NCBI GenBank assembly: GCA_946480925.1
Contig: CAMLLU010000009.1
Coordinates: 1 to 64,000, forward strand
DNA length: 64,000 bases
DNA from: an uncultured Rivibacter sp.
GTDB taxonomy: Bacteria > Pseudomonadota > Gammaproteobacteria > Burkholderiales > Burkholderiaceae
Direction of reading: 5' to 3'
Shown here: positions 16,906-25,574 of the stretch, in pieces
Numbering within the stretch: position 1 is the stretch's first letter
How the letters are laid out: each line of letters starts with the position of its first letter
Made by a program: the position numbers and the translations under genes
The notes under the pieces: model-generated
What the model was told of the DNA's origin: nothing
The model's database searches: none
The model's input: only the letters and a program-made list of their open reading frames with translations

Positions 16906-19900
16906 TCATGCGGCGGAGGGGGCCATCTGTGCCTCACGCTGGTGGCCGAGCCACCGCGCCAGCGCGCCGCTGAACAGCAGCTCGTAGAGCACCGGCACGA
17001 GCCCCAGCGTCACCAGGGTGCCGAGCAGCAGGCCACCGATGATGGTGACGGCCATGCCCGACCACAAAGGGCCGCCGAACAGCAGCAGCGGCACCAGCCC
17101 GGCCACGCAGGTGAGCTTGGTCATCACGATAGGGCGCAGGCGCTGCACGGCCGAAGACACCACCGCCTCGCGCGTGTTCTTGCCGGCATGCAGCTCGGCC
17201 TCGATGCGCTCGAGCAGCAGCACGGCGTTGTTGACGATGATCCCGGCCAGCGACAGCAACCCGAAGTTCGCCATGAAGCCCAACGGCTCGCCGGCGAGCT
17301 TGAGCGCGGGCGCCACGCCGATGAGCGCGAACGGGATGATCGCGAGGATCAGCGCCAGCTTGCGGAACGAGCCGAACTGCCAGATGAACAGCACCAGCAT
17401 CGCGATGCCGGCATGCGGCAGGTATTGCCCGAGTGCCTCGTTGGCTTCGGCCGCTTCCTCGATCTCGGCACCGAGCTCGATGCGATAGCCGGGCGGCAGG
17501 TCGAGTTTCGCGATCGCTGGGGCCAGCCTGTCGACGACCTGCTGGGCCGTTTCGGTTTCGCTGCGGCCGCTCACGGTGAGCGTGCGCACGAGGTCACGGC
17601 GGCGGATGACCGACGGTTCGGAGCCGACCGTCACCGTGGCCACCGCGGACAGCGGCACCGGCGCTGCACCGCTGGCCGGGTAGATGAGCGAGTTGCCGAG
17701 GTCTTCGGGATGCTGGCGCTCGGCCTCGGTGCCGCGCACGATCAACGGCACCAGCGTGTCACCGTCGTGCAGCGTTGAAACGGTGATGCCGGTGTAGCGG
17801 GCGCCCAGCGAGGTGGCGATGTCTTCACTGGTCACGCCCAGCCGTCGCGCCTTGCGCTGGTCGACCTGCACGTCGATGCGAGGCACGCGGTTGGCCCAGT
17901 CGTCGCGCACGTCCACCACGCCGGGTACGCCGAGCAGCGAGGCCTTGATCTGCTCGCCGAGCTTCTTGAGCGGGGCTTCGTCAGGGCCGCTGATGCGGTA
18001 GGCCACCGTGCCGGAATCGTTGGATCCCAGCGAGAAGCGCTTGGCTTCGGCGCGCAATTCGGGGTGTGCCTGTGCGAGCCAGGTGCGGGTGCGCGCGATC
18101 ACCGGGTCGAGGTCGTCCTTGCTCTTCACGCCCACCGTGAAGTAGCCGATGTGCGAAGCCGGCAGCGGCGGGTTGAGGCCGAGGATGATGCGAGGCCCGC
18201 CGTCGGCCACGTAGCCGATGCTGGTGGTGACTTCGGGGTTCACCTGCTTGTCGCTGAGCCAGCGGCTGATCTCGGTCACCTTGGCGAGCGTGGCGCGCGA
18301 GTCGCTGCCGGGTTGCAACTCGATCGAGATCTGATACTGCGGCCGGTCGGACTGGGGCAGGAAGCCCGCGGGCACGGAGGCCAGCATCAGCATCGCGCCG
18401 GTGAACAGCGCGGCCATCGCGCCCAGGAACGCCAGCTTGTGGTCGAGCACCGCGCGGATTACACGGCGATAGCCGCGGTAGAAGCCGCTCTCGGGGGGCG
18501 ACTCGTCGTGATGATGTTGCGGCTGGTGCGCTGCATGCGAAGGCTTCAGGAAGTGGAAGCACAGCAGCGGCGTCACCGTCAGGCAGAACAGCCACGATCC
18601 CAGCAGCGAAAGCGCTAGCACGACGACGAGCGGCTGCAGGTATTCGTTGATCGAGGTGTGGCCGAAGAAGAACGGCGAGAACGCGAAGATGATGACCAGC
18701 GACGACGTCAGCAGCGGGATCGCGAGCGTCTTGCCGGCGTTGATGCAGGCCTCGCGCCGCGGCTCACCGGCGGCCAGGCGCCGCTCGACGTCTTCGGCGA
18801 TCACGATGCCGTTGTCCACCAGCAGGCCCAGCGCAATGATGATCGCGGCCATGGAGACGTTGTGCAGCTCGATGCCGAGCGCCTGCATCGCGATCAGCGT
18901 GGCCAGGATGGTGAGCGGCACGATGCTGCCGACGATGATGCCGGCCCGCCAGCCGAGGAAGAGCACCACCACCGCCATCACGATGACGATGGTCTCGCCC
19001 ATCACGCGGTTCATCTTGCCCATCTCCTGCTGCACCACGTCGGCCTGGAAGGTCACGTAGTCGAGCGCGAAGCCCGCGGGTAGCGCCTGCTGCAGCTCGG
19101 CCATGCGTGCCTTCAGCGCCTGGCCGAACTCCTGCACGTTCCGGCCGGCCCGCATCGACACGCCCAGCACCACCGCGGGCTCGCCCTTGTAGACGGCGGC
19201 AGCCTCGGGCGGGTCGGCCGGCAGCACGCGGATGCGTGCGATGTCACCCAGGCGCACCGCGTGGTCGTTGCGGCCCTGCGTGCCGGGCAGGCCGAGCACG
19301 AACTCGCGCAGCGCGTCGAGCGAGGCGATCTCGCCGGAGGCCACCAGAGCGCTGTTGATGCCACTCATCACCGCCTGGCCGCCGGAGAGCACGACGTTCT
19401 GCTGTTGCAGCTGCTGCAGCACCGCGGGTGCACCAAGGCCCAGGCCGGCCAGGCGCGCGCGGTCGAACTCAATGTAGACGCGTTCTTCCTGCAGCCCGTG
19501 AAAGCTCACGCCTTGCACGCCGGGCAGTTCATAGAGGCGGTCGCGCAGGCGTTTGAGCGGCTCGCGCATCTCGCTCATCGAAAAGCCGGGCGCGGTGACT
19601 GCGATCGATGCGACCGCCACGCGGCCGAAGTCGTCGTTGACCGACACGGGCAGCGTGCCGCTGGGGAACTGCGGCGACACCTCGGCCACCTTGGCGCGCA
19701 CCTTCTGCCAGATGGGCGGCAGGTCGGCATAGCTCTCGTGGATGGTGACCTGCAGGATCACGTTGCCGGTGCGCACGGTGCTTACCACGTGCTTGAGCTC
19801 GGGCAGCTCGCGCAGCCGCTCTTCCAGCGGGCGCGCCACCAGTTGCTCCATGCGCTCGGCCGGCAGGCCTGGGTTGACGACGAAGATCATCGCGTCGCGG

Positions 19901-20025
19901 ATCGTCGTCGAAGGCTCCTCCTGCGACGGAAACTTCAGGAAGCTGAAGATGCCCGCCACCAGCACCAGCGCGGCAACGAAGAAGGTCAGGCGGCTCGAGC
20001 CGAGTGCGGATTCGGTGAGCTTCAC
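16906..20025 (-). CDS. RND efflux permease (HAE-1-like)
   Basis: 1039 residues, the usual RND length, with an N-terminal membrane helix (LTFFVAALVLVAGIFSF), two large periplasmic loops and two sets of membrane segments. The TM4 region reads IIIALGLLVDNGIVIAEDV: the second Asp of the usual DD pair is Asn here. The protein would be the proton-driven inner-membrane pump of a tripartite exporter. The start is a GTG overlapping the stop of the adaptor gene (GTGA), so the two are translationally coupled. Substrate unknown; drugs, solvents or metabolites are possible. Confidence 0.9.
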   Translation of the reverse strand: MKLTESALGSSRLTFFVAALVLVAGIFSFLKFPSQEEPSTTIRDAMIFVVNPGLPAERMEQLVARPLEERLRELPELKHVVSTVRTGNVILQVTIHESYADLPPIWQKVRAKVAEVSPQFPSGTLPVSVNDDFGRVAVASIAVTAPGFSMSEMREPLKRLRDRLYELPGVQGVSFHGLQEERVYIEFDRARLAGLGLGAPAVLQQLQQQNVVLSGGQAVMSGINSALVASGEIASLDALREFVLGLPGTQGRNDHAVRLGDIARIRVLPADPPEAAAVYKGEPAVVLGVSMRAGRNVQEFGQALKARMAELQQALPAGFALDYVTFQADVVQQEMGKMNRVMGETIVIVMAVVVLFLGWRAGIIVGSIVPLTILATLIAMQALGIELHNVSMAAIIIALGLLVDNGIVIAEDVERRLAAGEPRREACINAGKTLAIPLLTSSLVIIFAFSPFFFGHTSINEYLQPLVVVLALSLLGSWLFCLTVTPLLCFHFLKPSHAAHQPQHHHDESPPESGFYRGYRRVIRAVLDHKLAFLGAMAALFTGAMLMLASVPAGFLPQSDRPQYQISIELQPGSDSRATLAKVTEISRWLSDKQVNPEVTTSIGYVADGGPRIILGLNPPLPASHIGYFTVGVKSKDDLDPVIARTRTWLAQAHPELRAEAKRFSLGSNDSGTVAYRISGPDEAPLKKLGEQIKASLLGVPGVVDVRDDWANRVPRIDVQVDQRKARRLGVTSEDIATSLGARYTGITVSTLHDGDTLVPLIVRGTEAERQHPEDLGNSLIYPASGAAPVPLSAVATVTVGSEPSVIRRRDLVRTLTVSGRSETETAQQVVDRLAPAIAKLDLPPGYRIELGAEIEEAAEANEALGQYLPHAGIAMLVLFIWQFGSFRKLALILAIIPFALIGVAPALKLAGEPLGFMANFGLLSLAGIIVNNAVLLLERIEAELHAGKNTREAVVSSAVQRLRPIVMTKLTCVAGLVPLLLFGGPLWSGMAVTIIGGLLLGTLVTLGLVPVLYELLFSGALARWLGHQREAQMAPSAA

Positions 20026-21140
20026 GAACGGCCTCCGTTCAGCAGCGTCTGTGCTTCGTGCTTCACGGCGCGCTGGCCTTCGGTAAGGAAGGCGGTGCCG
20101 GCAACGACCACCTGGTCGCCTCGTGCGAGGCCGGTGGTGACCGCAACGCGCCCTCCGGGCAACATCGCATCCCCCAGTACGACGGCACGGCGCGAGAGTT
20201 GCTGCGTTGCCGCGTCGAGCACGAACACGCTGCCAACGCTGCCATTGCGGCGCGCGTCACCGCCGTACACCACCGCGGAGGCGGGCACCGAGATGGTTGC
20301 AGCGCTGGTGCGGGGCAGTTCGACCGACACCACGCCGCCGCTGCGCAGGCCCTCGGCCGATCCGTCCACGCGGAAGATCGCCTGCACCAGCGAGCCGCTT
20401 TCGCTGCGCGCCGAAAGGCGCTCCAGCTTCAACGGCGCCGCTTTCTGCCCGGGGCTGCTGGCGCTGGCCGCATCGCCCGCAGACAGGCGCGCTGCCACCG
20501 AGTCGGGCAGCATGGCCACCACCTCCAATGCGCGGCCGGCTTCGATCTGCAGCACCGGCTGGCCCGCGCCGACGTCGGCGTGCGGCTGGGCCGAGCGGGC
20601 CACGATCTCGCCGTCGAACGGTGCGGTGATGCGAACCAGCGCGAGGTCACGGCGAGCGAGCGCCAGTGCCGCATGGGCGGCCTGCAACTGGCTCACGGCC
20701 TGGCGGTGTTGCACCTGCACCGATTCCAGCGTGGTGGCGGAGACGATGCGGTCCTTCGCCAGCGACTCGTGCTGCTGCAGCAGCGTGGTGCGCTCGGCGA
20801 GCGCGGCCGCTGCGGCGGCGCGGTCGGCCTCGGCCTTGTCGAGCCGCCAGCGCGCGGGGGCTTCGTCGAGCCGTGCGAGCACCTGGCCGGCACGCACGTG
20901 ATCGCCCACCTCCACCAGGATGGCGGCAATGCGCCCCGGTGATTCGAAGCCGAGGTCCGAGCGCTGGCGCGCGCGCAGCGTGCCGACGAAGCTTTCGCGG
21001 GCATCGGCTGCGCTGTCGCCGACGACCTCGATCTTGACGGGGCGGGGCGCCTGCACGGCGGGAGCGGGCGGCTGGCTGCAGCCGGTGAGCAGCACGGTCA
21101 GTGCGATCGCGGTCACTGTGACGGCATGGATGCGTGGCAT
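20022..21140 (-). CDS. RND efflux periplasmic adaptor (membrane fusion protein)
   Basis: 372-residue lipoprotein (lipobox LLTGCS) with the adaptor layout: barrel-sandwich strand RARQRSDLGFESPGRI, lipoyl half VGDHVRAGQVLARLDE, a coiled-coil hairpin (about residues 95-170), the second lipoyl half PFDGEIVARSAQPHADVGAG and a beta-barrel. It bridges the inner-membrane pump and the outer-membrane channel. It lies 23 bases after the TetR gene and overlaps the pump gene by four bases. Confidence 0.9.
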   Translation of the reverse strand: MPRIHAVTVTAIALTVLLTGCSQPPAPAVQAPRPVKIEVVGDSAADARESFVGTLRARQRSDLGFESPGRIAAILVEVGDHVRAGQVLARLDEAPARWRLDKAEADRAAAAAALAERTTLLQQHESLAKDRIVSATTLESVQVQHRQAVSQLQAAHAALALARRDLALVRITAPFDGEIVARSAQPHADVGAGQPVLQIEAGRALEVVAMLPDSVAARLSAGDAASASSPGQKAAPLKLERLSARSESGSLVQAIFRVDGSAEGLRSGGVVSVELPRTSAATISVPASAVVYGGDARRNGSVGSVFVLDAATQQLSRRAVVLGDAMLPGGRVAVTTGLARGDQVVVAGTAFLTEGQRAVKHEAQTLLNGGRS

Positions 21141-21163
21141 GGAACAGGTCTTTCGAGGAAGGT

Positions 21164-21730
21164 TCAGCCCAGCTGGGTGATCAGCTCGTGCAGCGCCTGG
21201 CGCATCGCTTCGCGCTGGCGCTTGGTGAACTGGTGGAAGTCCAGCAGCTCGAGCAGCGTGATGCCGTCGAGCGCGGCAGCGATGACCAGCGCCGGGCCGG
21301 CTTCTGCACCGCTTTCGGTGAGCTCGCCATACATCTGCGTGAACAGCTTGCGCACCGGCCCGAGGAGATGCGGGTGGGCCGATGCCGCTGCGAGCAGGTT
21401 GGTCAGCAGCTGCTTCTCGCTGCGCGGCATGTCGAAGGTTTCATCGACGAGTGCAAGCAGCAGGGCGCTCTTCGTGGTGCCGCGTTTGGCCGCCTTGGCG
21501 CGCTGGCGCTGGTCGAGCTGCTCGATCATTCGCTCGACCAGGGCGCCCAGCAGATCGTCCTTGGTCTTGAAGTGATAGATCAGCCCGCCCTTGGTGACGC
21601 CGGCGGCAGCGGCGACGGCGTCGACCGTGAGGTCTTGAACGCTGTGTTGGGTGATCAGCTCCGCGGCGGCGTCAAGCAGCTTCTCGCGTGAACTGCCGCG
21701 AGAAGAGGGTGTGTTGGTCGTTGCAGGCAT
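21164..21730 (-). CDS. TetR-family repressor of the efflux operon
   Basis: 189 residues. The N-terminal helix-turn-helix is clear: SREKLLDAAAELI, then TVDAVAAAAGVTKGGLIYHF, the usual TetR recognition helix. The C-terminal ligand domain is unassigned. Start 21730 is preferred because GGAG precedes it and the HTH then begins near residue 15; an upstream ATG would extend into the operator. It is the first gene of the operon with the adaptor and pump and divergent from the outer-membrane channel gene. It probably represses both directions through the palindrome at 21751-21776. Confidence 0.85.
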   Translation of the reverse strand: MPATTNTPSSRGSSREKLLDAAAELITQHSVQDLTVDAVAAAAGVTKGGLIYHFKTKDDLLGALVERMIEQLDQRQRAKAAKRGTTKSALLLALVDETFDMPRSEKQLLTNLLAAASAHPHLLGPVRKLFTQMYGELTESGAEAGPALVIAAALDGITLLELLDFHQFTKRQREAMRQALHELITQLG

Positions 21731-21750
21731 GGTGGTCTCCGGTACTTTGA

Positions 21751-21776
21751 AACTGTACTGTGCGTATAGTACAGTT
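21751..21776. promoter_or_regulatory. Perfect inverted repeat, likely TetR operator
   Basis: AACTGTACT and AGTACAGTT form perfect nine-base arms around an eight-base spacer, in the 79-base gap between the divergent tetR-type and outer-membrane-channel genes. Position and symmetry fit a TetR-family operator controlling both promoters. Confidence 0.75.
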
Positions 21777-21809
21777 GCGCACATCGCTTGGTCAACACCC
21801 GGAGCCCAC

Positions 21810-23201
21810 ATGCCTCACATCGAATCAGGAGCCTTTGTCCGCACGGCCGCCGCAGCGGCCGCTCTGTGCGCGTTGGTCGGTTGCGCGACACCGCCTTCGT
21901 CGCCTTCTCCATCGGTAGACGTCCCCAATCAATGGAGCGCCGCCGTGCCGGCCATCGAAGCAGCCGCACGAGGCCAAGCCGCTGCGTGGTGGCGCGATTT
22001 CGGCAGCACAGGGCTCGATGAGCTGGTCGAGGTTGCGCTGAAGGGCAACCTCGACTTGCGCATTGCCGCGGCTCGCGTGGCGCAGGCTCGCGCGCTGACG
22101 GAGGGGGCGCAGGCTGAGCGACTGCCGCAGCTCGGCCTTGTGGCCGGCGCGCAGCGCGGCCGCGACTCGAGCGCCGACCCCAAGGCCACCACCGCTTTCG
22201 CGGGCTTTCGCGCCAGCTGGGAGCTCGACGTGTTTTCCGGCAAGGCGCTCGCCAGTGCGGCAGCAGCGCGCGATGCGCAGAGTGCCGAGCTCGCGCAGCA
22301 AGCAGCTCGCGTCGCTCTGGCGGCTGACGTGGCGACGGCCTATTTCGACATCCAGGCACTGCTGCGCCGTGAAGCAGTGGCGCGTGAAGCCGTTACCACC
22401 CTGGAGCGGCAGATCGCGGTGGCACGCCGCCGCTTCGCGGCCGGGCAGCTCGGTGCGCTCGACATCGACCGGTTCGAGAGCGAACTGCGACAGGAAAGAG
22501 CCAATGCGCAGCAGCTGCAGGGGGCATTGCAGGTGCGGCAGCGGCAACTCGCCGTGCTGCTCGGTACGACGCAGGTGCCGGACAGCCCTTCTTGGGCGCG
22601 CTGGGAAAGCGATGACATCGCGGCACCGGCCACCCTCTTGCCTGCCGAGCTGCTGGAGCGCCGGCCCGACGTGCGACGCCATGCCCGGGCGCTGGATGCC
22701 GCCGCCGCCCGCGTGGGCGTGGCCAGGAGCGACCTCTATCCACGCATCCAGCTCGACTGGGCCGGCCGCAAGGAGCGCCTGGGCGTCAAGGGGGGCGATG
22801 CAGCGACCACGATCGTGGTCGGCTATGGCGTGGCGCTATCGCTGCCGATCTTCGACGGTGGGCGCATTCGCGCCAACATCGCCATCCACGAAGCGCGTGC
22901 CCAGGAAGCGATGGCCGAGTACGAAAAGGCCATGCTCGGCGCGCTGGCCGACGTGGAGATCGCCTTCGCACAACTGGGTGCTGCGCAAGCCGGTGTGGCC
23001 GAACTCGAGCAGGCGCAGAACGCCGGTGCCGACGCGGCCCGCAAGAGCGAGCGCCTGTTCGAAGCAGGGCTCACCGACCTGAACACCGTGCTCGACGTGC
23101 GGCGCAACCTGCTGCGTACGCAGGACGCGCTGCTGCAGGCACGCAGCGCGCGCTGGGCCGCGGCAGTGGCCGTGCGCAGGGCGTTTGCCGGTGCCGTGTG
23201 A
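21810..23201 (+). CDS. RND outer-membrane channel lipoprotein (NodT family)
   Basis: 463 residues. Lipoprotein signal with lipobox ALVGCA, then the two repeated OEP halves of a TolC-like channel: LRIAAARVAQARALTEGAQA and the matching LERRPDVRRHARALDAAAAR, a typical NodT marker. Long alpha-helical tunnel segments rich in Ala and Glu follow, such as VAELEQAQNAGADAARKSE. The start at 21810 has a GGAG site and puts the signal at the N-terminus. It is divergent from its adaptor and pump genes with which it should form the tripartite exporter. Confidence 0.9.
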   Translation: MPHIESGAFVRTAAAAAALCALVGCATPPSSPSPSVDVPNQWSAAVPAIEAAARGQAAAWWRDFGSTGLDELVEVALKGNLDLRIAAARVAQARALTEGAQAERLPQLGLVAGAQRGRDSSADPKATTAFAGFRASWELDVFSGKALASAAAARDAQSAELAQQAARVALAADVATAYFDIQALLRREAVAREAVTTLERQIAVARRRFAAGQLGALDIDRFESELRQERANAQQLQGALQVRQRQLAVLLGTTQVPDSPSWARWESDDIAAPATLLPAELLERRPDVRRHARALDAAAARVGVARSDLYPRIQLDWAGRKERLGVKGGDAATTIVVGYGVALSLPIFDGGRIRANIAIHEARAQEAMAEYEKAMLGALADVEIAFAQLGAAQAGVAELEQAQNAGADAARKSERLFEAGLTDLNTVLDVRRNLLRTQDALLQARSARWAAAVAVRRAFAGAV

Positions 23202-23240
23202 CCGGCAAGCTACGCCCTTGTGTGCGGCGGCTTGAAATAG

Positions 23241-24671
23241 CTAGTGCGGCAAGGAGGTGAAGCCGACGCCGTACTCGAAGGCGCCCAGGTCGGGGGCCGT
23301 GCCTTTGTACGGCGCGCCGACGTCGGTGCCTTTGTCGATCAGCGCACTGGTCGACGAAGGGCGCAACAGCGGCAGCGCCGGCAGGCTGCCGTCGGCCTGT
23401 CGAGGGGCATCCCAGCCGCTTGTCGAGACGGCCAGGAAGTCGGCGTCGGTGAGGTTCAAGCCGATGTCCCAGCTGTTGTGCGCACTGTCGGTGCCCGTCA
23501 TGTTCAGGAATGGCTTGCCGGAACCGTACGCCACGTTGTTGCGCAAGAGACCGAGGCCCACGGCGCCTCCATTGGCATCGACACCCAGCATGTTGAACTG
23601 GACAGCGTTGGCGTAGGCGGTGTTGTTCTCGAAGGTGTTCGCCACGGTGTGGTGGTTGGCGTAGAAGCCGTTGGCCTTGTTCGCAAAGGCCACCGAGAAG
23701 CGCACGGTGTGGGCCGCGCCCGTTGCGACATGGCCGCCCCCGTAGCCGCCCGCCTTGAACCCGTTGCCGTTGCCCGACGGCACGGCTGTGAGGGTGCCCG
23801 GCAGGTAGCCTTGCAGCCATGCCCATGAGTTCTCGATGGTCACGGGCGAGTAGGCATTGATCAGGTCATATCCGTCGTCGGAGTTCCACCAGGAGCGGCA
23901 GCCTCGCAAGACGTTGCCGGGCATTCCTGCCCGCACGTGGATGCCGAAACCGTCGGCATTCTGTCCGGCGCCGCTCGAGGAGCGGGGGTCGTAGTTGTGG
24001 TGCGAATCGGTGTTGAGCACGAGGTTGTACGAGCCGTTCTGGATGAACAGTCCCGGGCCCATGTGGTGATGGGTGTCCAAGCGCTCGAAGACGTTGTGGC
24101 TGCCCGAAATCCAGACACCCCATGACTCGTGGTTCAGGTTGTTGTTCTGCGGAACGCCCTTGATCTCCAGGCCCTTCAGGTGAATCCAGCTGCCGGTGAC
24201 GTTGAACCCTTTGATTCGACAGTCGTCTTTCATGCCGGAGAAATCGAAGACCGGCGTCTCGCCCGGATAGTTGAGGTACTGGACCATGTGCCCTTCGGTA
24301 CCGCTCTTGTCCAGCTTGACCCCACTGACCTGATCAGTCTGACTGGCGCAAGCCGTGGTCGCCGAGGTGTAGGCGTAGGTGCCTCCATGCACATAGACGG
24401 TGTCGCCGGGTGACACCATGGCCTGGGCGTGCGTCAGCGTTGCCCACGGCGCGGCTTCGGTGCCGGCGGCTGCGTCGTCGCCGTTCGTCGCTACGAAGTA
24501 GCCGCGCAGAGGCGCTTGTGGAGGGGAGGCCGTGGGCGTGGGGCTCAGGGGAGGCGCGTCCGAAGGGGCCGATGCATCGGAGTCGGCAGAACCGTTGGCG
24601 CCGCATCCGGCAAGAGTGGCAAGGAGGGCGAGCAACGCGGGAGAGAGTCGGTTCGACAAGGATCTGGACAT
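23241..24671 (-). CDS. PL9-type pectate lyase lipoprotein, parallel beta-helix
   Basis: 476 residues. Lipoprotein signal (LLATLAGCG), a Ser/Pro/Ala linker to about residue 55, then a right-handed parallel beta-helix with repeating G-x-N turns. The signature region has NSDDGYDLINAYSPVTIENS and GNGNGFKAGG, characteristic of family 9 lyases, with Asp-rich turns that can hold calcium. Such enzymes cut polygalacturonate or rhamnogalacturonan by beta-elimination. It is the last gene of a minus-strand unit behind a TonB-dependent receptor and a TonB-like protein, so it likely works at the cell surface on pectic material whose products that receptor imports. Confidence 0.8.
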   Translation of the reverse strand: MSRSLSNRLSPALLALLATLAGCGANGSADSDASAPSDAPPLSPTPTASPPQAPLRGYFVATNGDDAAAGTEAAPWATLTHAQAMVSPGDTVYVHGGTYAYTSATTACASQTDQVSGVKLDKSGTEGHMVQYLNYPGETPVFDFSGMKDDCRIKGFNVTGSWIHLKGLEIKGVPQNNNLNHESWGVWISGSHNVFERLDTHHHMGPGLFIQNGSYNLVLNTDSHHNYDPRSSSGAGQNADGFGIHVRAGMPGNVLRGCRSWWNSDDGYDLINAYSPVTIENSWAWLQGYLPGTLTAVPSGNGNGFKAGGYGGGHVATGAAHTVRFSVAFANKANGFYANHHTVANTFENNTAYANAVQFNMLGVDANGGAVGLGLLRNNVAYGSGKPFLNMTGTDSAHNSWDIGLNLTDADFLAVSTSGWDAPRQADGSLPALPLLRPSSTSALIDKGTDVGAPYKGTAPDLGAFEYGVGFTSLPH

Positions 24672-24757
24672 GGGGAAGTTCGACGAACTGTCGCATCACA
24701 CCACACGGGCGCAGAAGGTGACCTGTGAACGCCGCAAGAGTGGTGATCCGTGTGACG

Positions 24758-25513
24758 TCATTCAGTGGGGGACTCATCCAGGTCAAAGGCCAGTTCAGCC
24801 AGGCCGGACTGAGCACGAGGCAAGGGCTGGAACCTCCATTGGGCGACAGCCTCCACCGCTGCTGCGTTCAAACGGGGGTTGCTGCTCTTCACTGCTTCGG
24901 CGTGTTTCACGCTGCCGTCGACCTGGACTTCGAAGCGCACGTGCACCCACCCTTTCCGTTGGCGCCGCACGATGGCGACGGGGAATTGCGGCTCCACCTG
25001 ATGTTCCAGGATCAAGGGCTGGTCCTGTTGCTCCGTTTGTTCCTGCGGTGCAGAGAGGGTTGCCGCTGAGGCGCTAGGCATCTGCGGTGGCAAGGGCGCT
25101 GCCGGTGCGACGTCGGGCGCTGCGGTTTTCGTGTGCGGCGCAGCCTCCGACGCTGCGGTGGCGGCAGCGGTCGATGCGTTCCGACCTGCGTCCGTCGGCT
25201 CGGCGAGTCGGCGTGGCGTGGCCGGGGGCGCCGCTGGCTTGTCTGCCTTGACCGGCGCAGGGCGCTTTGCGGCAGATGCCGGCGCAGCCGTGTTGGAGGC
25301 GTCGCTCTGGCTGGGCCGCTTGGGCAGGCTCCCGTTGATCAAGATCCGCTTGAAGACCTTGTCGCCCTCGATCCGGGCCCGCTCGGCCGCCGGTGCGAAC
25401 CTGGGGTCGGTCGAGGGGTCGGACTGTGCGCTTGCGATCTGGGGGCCACCGGCGTGCAGGAGCAGCACGCCATACAGGACGCGCGACCACGCGATGAAAC
25501 GCGATGGGCTCAT
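24758..25513 (-). CDS. TonB-like energy transducer
   Basis: About 251 residues: an N-terminal hydrophobic segment (VLYGVLLLHAGGPQIASA), a long Ala/Pro/Lys-rich spacer to about residue 165, and a C-terminal TonB domain with VEPQFPVAIVRRQRKGWVHV, VDGSVKHAEAVKSS and a closing AVAQWRFQP. The N-terminus looks as much like a cleavable signal as a TonB anchor, which is odd for an energy transducer. An in-frame ATG at 25525 gives four more residues. It lies between a TonB-dependent receptor and the pectate lyase and is likely dedicated to that receptor. Confidence 0.8.
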   Translation of the reverse strand: MSPSRFIAWSRVLYGVLLLHAGGPQIASAQSDPSTDPRFAPAAERARIEGDKVFKRILINGSLPKRPSQSDASNTAAPASAAKRPAPVKADKPAAPPATPRRLAEPTDAGRNASTAAATAASEAAPHTKTAAPDVAPAAPLPPQMPSASAATLSAPQEQTEQQDQPLILEHQVEPQFPVAIVRRQRKGWVHVRFEVQVDGSVKHAEAVKSSNPRLNAAAVEAVAQWRFQPLPRAQSGLAELAFDLDESPTE

Positions 25514-25574
25514 GTCGGCTCTCATTGGGCTGTGTCAGGGAGGCTGCTGTCGGCATCAGCCTCCCGCGTGCTCA

